Shown piece by piece: positions 57,274 through 64,000 of a stretch of 64,000 bases of DNA (the first letter of the stretch is position 1; the number at the start of each line of letters is the position of its first letter). The position numbers were made by a program, and so were the translations under genes. The notes below the pieces were generated by a model that saw only the letters and a program-made list of their open reading frames with translations, did no database searches and was not told the origin of the DNA. Origin of the DNA: Tanytarsus gracilentus (Eukaryota > Arthropoda > Insecta > Diptera > Chironomidae); the NCBI GenBank assembly GCA_038502055.1, contig JAXRKN010000019.1:434001-498000 (forward strand), in the 5' to 3' direction.

Positions 57274-58968
57274 TTATGTACATTCCTTTACAATCTTATT
57301 GAAAAAATCATTCTTGAATGATAACTCTTCGCTCTTGTCAAACTTCATGTTACACTTATTTCCAGTGAAGTCAATGATGGATGCACTGTTGATCCTCCAA
57401 ACGAGAAAAATGTCAATGGTGATCAATTTATTATTTTTCGCATTAAAAGCAATAATTTTATTGGTGGCTGGAACCATATCGTACCTCAATTGTGTGAATC
57501 TATTATCATTTAAATTCAAAGAATTTAATTGCACCAGTTTATCAAATGCTTTTGATGGAAGTGTTGGAAGTTCATTTTTACTTAAATCCAAAATTGATAA
57601 TTTGGTCAAAATGTCAAAAGTTCCACTTTCTATTGATAAAATTTTGTTGCCAATAATTGAAAGTTTTATCAACTTTTCCAAAGTTTTGAAATCATTTTTT
57701 GTCAGTTTTTGTAGTCCCGAAGATTCAAAAATTAAAGTTTGAATATTTTGAAAATTTGTTCCAATTTCAAGTGGAAAAAGAAGAACGATACGATTTTTTA
57801 TAGAAAGAATTTTAACATCAGAATTTAAGTTTGAGTCAACGTGAGTTCCAGTCCATGTAAATTTTTGATCTGATGCTGTCTTTATCGTGAGCTGATTAGC
57901 TGAACATCCATAAACACCATCAATATTCTTAAATCTACAAGTTCCATTGACTGGATTTTTAGCTTCATCGAGTTCCTCACTAAGATGTTTGTTTTCATCC
58001 TCTAGCGATTTTTTATCATCTTGACAATTGCTGAAATTACTTTGAAGTTTTTTAATGTCACTTTCCAGTTTCAAAATTTTGTCATCAAGATCTTTGGTGT
58101 CACATTGGGATTCAGTTGTAATTGAGATTGATGTCGAACTTGATGAATCTGACTCGATTGTAGTTGGATCAGATTCGGTTATGGTGGTGGTTGTGGTTGA
58201 ATCTGTAATTAGTTTTTCCATATTTTCGATAAAATCCTTAACAACACTTGTATAAGAATTTTCGAGCCAAAAAACTGGCGAACAACTTTTTTGAAGACTT
58301 TCAATCAACAGTAATGTCGAAGATAATGTTTCTGCATTTTTAGCATCGAAATCACAAACTAATGGTTCAATCAATAATTTTTCAATTCGTTGGGTCGTTA
58401 CATCAAAAGCATTTTCGTGAATATAAGAAATTAAATTATTTTGTAAGTCAACGAAAATTAGTTCTGTGTTGGCTTTAAACAAATCTTTCTCTAGGACTCG
58501 AATTTCAGTTTTTGTAACACTGATGTATTTCAGTTTAGTAAATGATGCAAGATCAGTTTTTCTTAAATGCCTCAATCCCGTGTTAGAAATTTTTAGTCCA
58601 ATTAAATTCGGAAATACAGTAGCGATTCCAGAAGGCAAAAGAGCCATCTCAACATCCTCAAAAATTAAAACTTGAACATTCTCGTTTGTTTTGCTGATTT
58701 CTACGTGATTGGATGCATTTATAACGCTTGCGATTGTGTATCCAAAACCTTTTGTTACTTTACAAGCATAAAACTCATCAGTTTCATGATAAATTGCTTC
58801 TGTAGTTGTAAAATATTCACAATCAAGCGACCTTTCTTCACCATACAATTGTGGCGGAGTGAAAATATTTTTTGCATAAGTTGATGCGAAGAAAAGAGAA
58901 AAAAGATAAAATCTGCGAAATAAAAATTAAATTAAACAACTTAAGTTTCTCGTTCATTCTTACCTCAT
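57274..58968 (-). CDS. Secreted LRR protein 4 (two LRR modules)
   Basis: Two exons, 58964-58968 (only ATG AG) and 57274-58912; 547 aa. Signal peptide MRFYLFSLFFASTYA, followed by the segment NIFTPPQLYGEERSLDCEYF shared with gene 5. Module 1 has LIGLKISNTGLRHLRKTDL and FVDLQNNLISYIHENAF, and a C-terminal Cys pair. The linker is Thr/Ser-rich then coiled coil (KILKLESDIKKLQSNFSN). Module 2 has CRFKN, CSANQLTIK, LLFPLEIGTNF, LDLSKNELPTLPSKAF and C-cap CNMKFD. The two bases after ATG show that the first coding exon is only five nucleotides. Nearly identical to gene 5 over a 164-bp tract. Confidence 0.88.
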
Positions 58969-58989
58969 GGTTGATATTCAGCACAAATT

Positions 58990-59024
58990 CTGATGAACGA
59001 ATTCAATTCAAAGTCACATTTATA
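58990..59024 (-). promoter_or_regulatory. TATA promoter of LRR gene 4
   Basis: Minus strand TATAAATGTG at 59024, with TTCATCA about 30 bp later (A at 58994). The same arrangement is conserved upstream of gene 5 (61076/61046). Confidence 0.6.
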
Positions 59025-59356
59025 CGAAAAATTTTGTTGCTTGATATCTTGGTGAAGTTTTAATTTGAATTTACTTTTATGATAAAATGCAATATAATGT
59101 GATTTAACCAGAAAGAAAAATATGTCAAAAATAAAACAACGTCGTAAAGATGCGCTTGATAAGAAAATGCGATTCAACTTAAAGATTTTAAATTTTATAG
59201 CTTTAAAAAAATGACACTGAAAAAATAAATAAAAAATTATAACAATTTCTCTTTTCTGAAAGAAAAATATTTTAAAAGTTGACTCTAAAAACCAGACTTA
59301 ATTTTATAAATTTAAACTATAATTAGATAAAAATTCTACATTTTTTATTCAAAATA

Positions 59357-61020
59357 CTAGTTGCACTTGTTTACAATCTCGTTAAAAAAATCATTCTCGA
59401 ATGATAACCCGTCGTTCTTGTCAAACTTCATGTTACACGTATTTCCACTAAAGTCAATGATGGATGCAGTTTTAATCCTCAAAATCAATGACACATCGAT
59501 TGTGATCAAATTATTTTTTCTCGCGTAAAACTCATCAATGTTATTGTTGTCTGGAATCAAATCTTTCTCTAAGTGTGTCAATTCATTTTCATTTAAATCC
59601 AAGTAAGTTAATTGCACCAATTTATCGAATGCTTTTAATGGCAGCGTTGAAATTTCATTTTTACTCAAATCCAAAATTGATAATTTTGTCAAAATGTCGA
59701 AAGTTCCACTTTTAATCAATGAAATTTCATTTCCAGTTAATATCAACTTTTTTAAATTTTCTAAAGTTTTAAAATCATTTTTTGCCAATTTTTGTAGTCC
59801 TGAAGATTCAACAATGAAAGTTTCAAGTTTTTTGAATGATTTTCCAACTTCGAGTGGTAAAAGTTGAGTTGATTGATCTCTGATTAAAAGAATTTTGATA
59901 TCTTGTGATGTTTTAGGATATAAGTGAGTTCCAGTCCATGCAACTTTTTGATCCGATGTCGAGTTTATTGTGAGCTCATTGGCTACGCATGCATAGACAC
60001 CAAAAATGTTCTTAAATCTACAAGTTCCACTGACTGGATTTCTTGCTTCATCGAGTTCTTCTTTAAGATCTTTGTTTCTTTTCTCAAGCAATTTTTTTAC
60101 ATCTTGACAATTGTTAAAACTTGTTTCAAGATTTTTAATGTTCTTTTTTAACTTTGATATTTTTTTACTGGTGTCACATTGAGATTCGGTTGAAGTTGAG
60201 AAGGGAGTTGAAGTCGTTTTTGTGGCTGTTGGAATTGGATTTTCTGTAGTTATAGATTTTCCACTGAATTCCTCCAATTTTTCGACAAAATCATTAACAA
60301 CACTCGAATATGCATTTTCCAGGGCGATAATATTTGAACAACTCTCTTGAAGACTTTGAATCAACATTATAGTATCAACAAGTGTCAATGCATTTTTAGC
60401 ATCCAAGTCACATCTTATTGGTTCAATCAATAATTTTTCAATTTGTAGGGCCGTTACATCAAAAGCATTTTTGTGAATATAAGAAATTAAATTATTTGAC
60501 AAGTCAACGAAAATTAGTTCTGTGTTGGCTTTAAACAAATCTTTCTCTAGGACTCGAATTTCAGTTTTTGTAACACTGATGTATTTCAGTTTAGTAAATG
60601 ATGCAAGATCAGTTTTTCTTAAATGCCTCAATCCCGTGTTAGAAATTTTTAGTCCAATTAAATTAGGAAAAATTTTTGCAAGTCCAGAAGGCAAAAGAGC
60701 CAACTCAATATCCTCAAAAATTAACTTTTGAACATCCTCGTTTGTTTTGCCAACTCCGTGTCTGGATGCATTTGTGACTTTTGCAATGGTATTTGCAAAG
60801 CCAGTTTTAACCTTACAAGCATAAAACCTCTCAGTTTCATAAAAGGAATTTGTTGTAAAATATTCACAATCAAGCGTCCTTTCTTCACCATACAATTGTG
60901 GCGGAGTGAAAATATTTTTTGCATAAGTTGATGCAAAAAGAAGAGAAAGAAGAAAAACCCTGCGGGAATTTTAATCAAATTAAATAATTTTAAAAATTAT
61001 CTCGTTCGTTCTTACCTCAT
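59357..61020 (-). CDS. Secreted LRR protein 5 (two LRR modules)
   Basis: Two exons, 61016-61020 (ATG AG) and 59357-60959; 535 aa. Closest relative of gene 4: the signal peptide (MRVFLLSLLFASTYA) and following NIFTPPQLYGEER are shared, and LIGLKISNTGLRHL through IRVLEKDLFKANTELIFVDL is identical. Linker with Thr/Ser-rich part and coiled coil (ISKLKKNIKNLETSFNN). Module 2: CRFKN, CVANELTIN, LLPLEVGKSF, LDLSKNEISTLPLKAF, YLDLNENELTHLEKDL, C-cap CNMKFD and final Cys. Tandem, same orientation, about 390 bp from gene 4. Confidence 0.88.
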
Positions 61021-61043
61021 GATTAAAAGCCAGCACAAATTCT

Positions 61044-61076
61044 GATGCATGACTTCAAGTCAAAGACACATTTATA
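61044..61076 (-). promoter_or_regulatory. TATA promoter of LRR gene 5
   Basis: Minus strand TATAAATGTG at 61076 with GCATCAG about 30 bp downstream (A at 61046), matching the promoter of gene 4 base for base at most positions. Confidence 0.6.
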
Positions 61077-61325
61077 CGATTTTTTTTCCATATAATTTGG
61101 TGAAGTTTTAATTTAGATTTACTTTGATGATATAATATGAATTTCAAAAAAGATTAAATTAAATTTGATTGAAAGTTATCAAATAAAAAACAAGGTTGTA
61201 AAGATACGTACGCAATTGATAAGAATATTTGAATCACCTTGAAAATTTTAAATTTTAAATATATAAAAAATTAATTTATTTGATTTTTCAAAACATTTTT
61301 ACTTTATTAAAAATTTCAAACTTCC

Positions 61326-63005
61326 TTAACTTTTGCATTGAACCAAAACATCACTGAAAAATTCAAAGAATTTTTTTCCCTCAGAAATGTCAAATTTCAA
61401 GTTGCAATTTTGGTTTCCAATCAAATCAATTTTTTCACAATTCTTCACTCTCCAAATAAAATAAATGTCAATTTTAACCAATTTATTGTTGCCACCATAA
61501 AATTCCTGAATATTGTTCAAGGTCGAAAGTAAATCAGCTTTTAATTCAGTCACCAAGTTATCACTCAAGTTGAGAGTTATGAGAGCTTCAAGCTTTTCAA
61601 AAGCTTTCGGAGGAAAAGTTGCAATTTTGTTTCCACTCAAATCCAAAGTTTTTAATTTCGTTAAAATGTCAAAAGTTTCGCTTTCAATTGATAAAATTTC
61701 ATTTCCATTAATTGAAAGCTTTGATATATTTTCCAAAGTTAAAAAATCATTTTTCTTCAAAATTTTTAATTTAGAAGAATCAATTATTAAATTTTGCAAC
61801 TTTTCAAAAGTTTTTCCCACTTCAAGCGGCAAAAGTTGAGTCGATTGTGATTTTATCAATAAAGTTTTTACATCTGAGTTTGATTTTATGCCAACATGAA
61901 TTCCAGTCCATAAAACTTTTTGATTTTCACTCGAGTTTATGAAAATTTTGTATGCCTCACATGAATAGCCATAGATTAAATCTTCTTTAAACTTGCAAGT
62001 TCCACTCGGCGATAAAATTTCTTCCAACTCATCGATTCTGTTTTGAAGCAAATTTTTATCGTTTTCGCAAGTTTGAATTTCTTCCACTTTTTGATTCACA
62101 CTTTTCCGTTCTGCCACAAAGCTTTCAATGTAATTATCATAAAGTGCAATCAAATATTGAGTTTGATGACAATTTGAGGATTTTAAATTATTTAACAATT
62201 TTTCAACATCTTCTGCTCTTTCTGCATCATCACCGACATAACATTGAAGTCCATTAACTCTTAAAATTTTTAACTTTGTTAATCCATTAAATGCAGTTTC
62301 ATCCACGAATACAATCATGTTGTTTCTAATGTCAATAAATTCCAATTCGATATTCGATGAAAATAAATCAGCTGGCAGAAATTGAACTAAATTTTCGGAC
62401 ACACTTAAAAATTTTAAATTTTCAAATGGCTTCAAATCATTCAGCGTTAAACGTCGCAATCCTGAATTTTTTATTTTTAATCCTCGAATGGATGGAAAAA
62501 TATTTTTTAACCCTTGAGGTAAAATTGCAACTTCAATTTCATCAATTATTATCAAATCAACGTCATTGAGAGTTTTTCCAACTGGCGGTTGATTAACGTC
62601 GATTATATTAACGAATGAATATTCAATTGCTGTTTTTATATTGCAAGCATAGAAGTTATCGGTAAGTCCATTGAATGCTGCTGAGGTTTCTTCATAAAAA
62701 CACTCAATTTTAAGACTCTCAATTGAGACGCTGTCGAAATTTTTAAAAATGTCAGCGAAAATTGAGTTCACGAGGAAAAAGAAAATTAAGCTGAAAAAGA
62801 GAAAAAATTGTTAGAACTTTAAAAAAGTATCAACCACGATTGTTTTGTAAAGTTTTCTACTTTATAATAAAAATTAGAAAATTTAAAATTATTATAAAAA
62901 TTTATGAATTAAAAATTTTCATTAAAATTTTCAAACAATTTTAAAAAAAATTTAGTTTTCATCAAATTGTTTAAATGTAAAAAATTCTTACACTTGGAAA
63001 ACCAT
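61326..63005 (-). CDS. Secreted LRR protein 6 (two LRR modules)
   Basis: Two exons, 62992-63005 and 61326-62790; 492 aa. Signal peptide MVFQVLIFFFLVNSIFA. Module 1: IECFYEE cap, IRGLKIKNSGLRRLTLNDL, FIDIRNNMIVFVDETAF, Cys in LQCYVGD. The linker is short and coiled (KVEEIQTCENDKNLLQNRID), without the Thr-rich insert of genes 3-5. Module 2: CKFKED, CEAYKIFINS, LLPLEVGKTF, LDLSGNKIATFPPKAF, LNLSDNLVTELK, C-cap CNLKFD and final Cys. Outermost member of the array on the right. Confidence 0.88.
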
Positions 63006-64000
63006 TTCGAATTACTTTACTGTTTCACTGCTTGAAAAAAACTAAAAACTCTCCAACAATTTTCAACATTTATTTAGATTAGGTGCGTTTTAGATAAAAA
63101 CTTCAAACAGAATTTTTGGAAACATTTTAGTGTCACCTCTTTTATAAGTTCCAATAAATTTGTTAATTGCATTACTTTATGTGATTTTTAATATTTTACC
63201 TTCAATCTTGTACACTCCCATGAGTAATATGAGTTTGAGGATCCAATAAAATATCGTGAAATATTTCGCAACGTATTTTAGAAATGATCAAATGCAATAG
63301 GCATTCCAATAGTCCGTTCCATAAATAGCCTTTCAATCGCTACTGGAAGACACACTAATAAGGAAACCCAGAATTATCTTGTATGTATTGCGGTGGTGGC
63401 AGACTGGAGCTGACATTAGTAAATCAGTAACACTGATGATATACCGATCATATTGTACCATACCGTTTTGCAATGACCATCTTATACAGACGTCTTTTTT
63501 TGCTCTTATGATAGACTCGTATATGCAAGGTGCACCATAGACATGAGCGATATCCATTTTACTCAGTGGAATTCTCAATAGATTAGCGTCACATCCCTTA
63601 GGCAGCCGTCAACTTTTTGTGGATTCATGAACGGTGGAGGAAGTTTTTAGGAGTTTTTAGCGTAACTCAACAAAGTTGTGATACTCATCTCTCCATCGGT
63701 CTGTCAGTTCGCACCTTCGAGATCTCAGTTCCTGAGCTACCTAGAAACTTCGGGGTTTCGCCAATACTTTTCAAAATAATGAAAAAAAATTAATATAAAT
63801 AATAATAAAAAATTTTGTTCTTTTTAACCCAGGACTAATAAAATTTAAGAGCACTGACGCGCATTTACGATCTTTAGAAATACTAGTTCTCACCCCTAGT
63901 TTTTAACGAAAGATTTTTTTTTGAAAGAAAGCTGTTTAGTTAAAAACAAAAGTTGACCATTGTTTTATATATTTTTATCAAATGCTAAAATTAACTCAGA
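63006..64000. other. Right-edge interval with repeat remnants
   Basis: 63290-63600 is GC-richer than its surroundings and has a minus-strand open frame (63333-63578, no ATG at its start; PLSKMDIAHVYGAPCIYES) that I do not recognise; it may be a mobile-element fragment or an exon of a gene beyond the edge. 63654-63767 is repeat family A (copy 4). The rest is AT-rich. Confidence 0.4.
63654..63767 (-). mobile_element. Repeat family A, copy 4 (terminal fragment, reverse)
   Basis: Reads TTTTTAGCGTAAC, then GTCTGTC, CTTCGAGATCTC, CTAGAAACTTCGGGGTTTCGCC. In the same order these match the reverse complement of the right end of copies 1 and 2 (TAGCGTAACCC, GTCTGTCCGTCC, CGAGATCTCG, CTAGAGACTTCRGGTTTTCGCC). 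Only the right end is present. Confidence 0.6.

Noticed and set aside
58055..58255. Antisense frames over the LRR genes (also at 55642, 58466, 60522 and 61513)
   Set aside because: All are complements of conserved LRR or Thr-rich codons on the real coding strand.

Overview
The window is eukaryotic nuclear DNA from an insect, almost certainly a dipteran. It is very AT-rich, with compact genes, introns mostly of 45-120 bp (GT...AG) and TATA + Inr core promoters of arthropod type (TCATTC/TCAGTT about 30 bp after TATAAA). The gene families are arthropod ones: a pickpocket DEG/ENaC channel, a PDGF/VEGF-like factor, peritrophin-like proteins, a fatty acyl-CoA reductase and S1 proteases. Base composition and compactness suggest a nematoceran such as a chironomid, but no marker here fixes the species. 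No bacterial, CRISPR or rRNA features were seen.

Layout. 0.7-1.05 kb: promoter and first exon of a minus-strand gene that runs off the left edge. 1.9 kb: tRNA-Ser(AGA). 2.15-3.98 kb (+): fatty acyl-CoA reductase. 5.0-7.4 kb (+): Dbl-family RhoGEF (DH-PH). 8.4-11.6 kb (-): cluster of three small secreted chitin-binding-like genes and one pseudogene. 12.5-23.2 kb (-): one PDGF/VEGF-like gene rebuilt from five exons, whose 8.5-kb first intron carries a nest of mobile elements. 23.3-30.4 kb: mostly gene-free. 30.5-32.4 kb (-): pickpocket channel. 32.8 kb (+): small secreted protein. 34.5-37.4 kb (+): two trypsin-like proteases. 37.6-42.3 kb: three alpha-1,4-galactosyltransferase-like (GT32) genes. 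42.4 kb (-): secreted protein with an acidic/coiled middle and a cationic C-terminus. 43.3-46.5 kb (-): long-chain acyl-CoA synthetase. 46.8-48.2 kb (-): mucin-like chitin-binding protein. 48.5-49.5 kb (-): Cys-rich secreted protein. 50.3-63.0 kb: six secreted leucine-rich-repeat (LRR) genes.

All multi-exon models below were assembled by hand from splice sites. Reading phase was checked across each junction, and every coding total is a multiple of three. Housekeeping lipid genes (FAR, ACSL) sit among lineage-expanded secreted families (chitin-binding, proteases, LRR) that look like gut, cuticle or haemolymph functions; that grouping is inference.

The most unusual points are these. All three GT32 genes lack an intact DXD metal-binding motif, and one has a mutated splice donor. 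The LRR array encodes proteins built as LRR module - acidic/Thr-rich linker - LRR module, with a 164-bp identical tract between two copies. A repeat family has conserved ends but different internal minisatellites in different copies. A 12-nt microexon and 5-nt coding first exons were also found.
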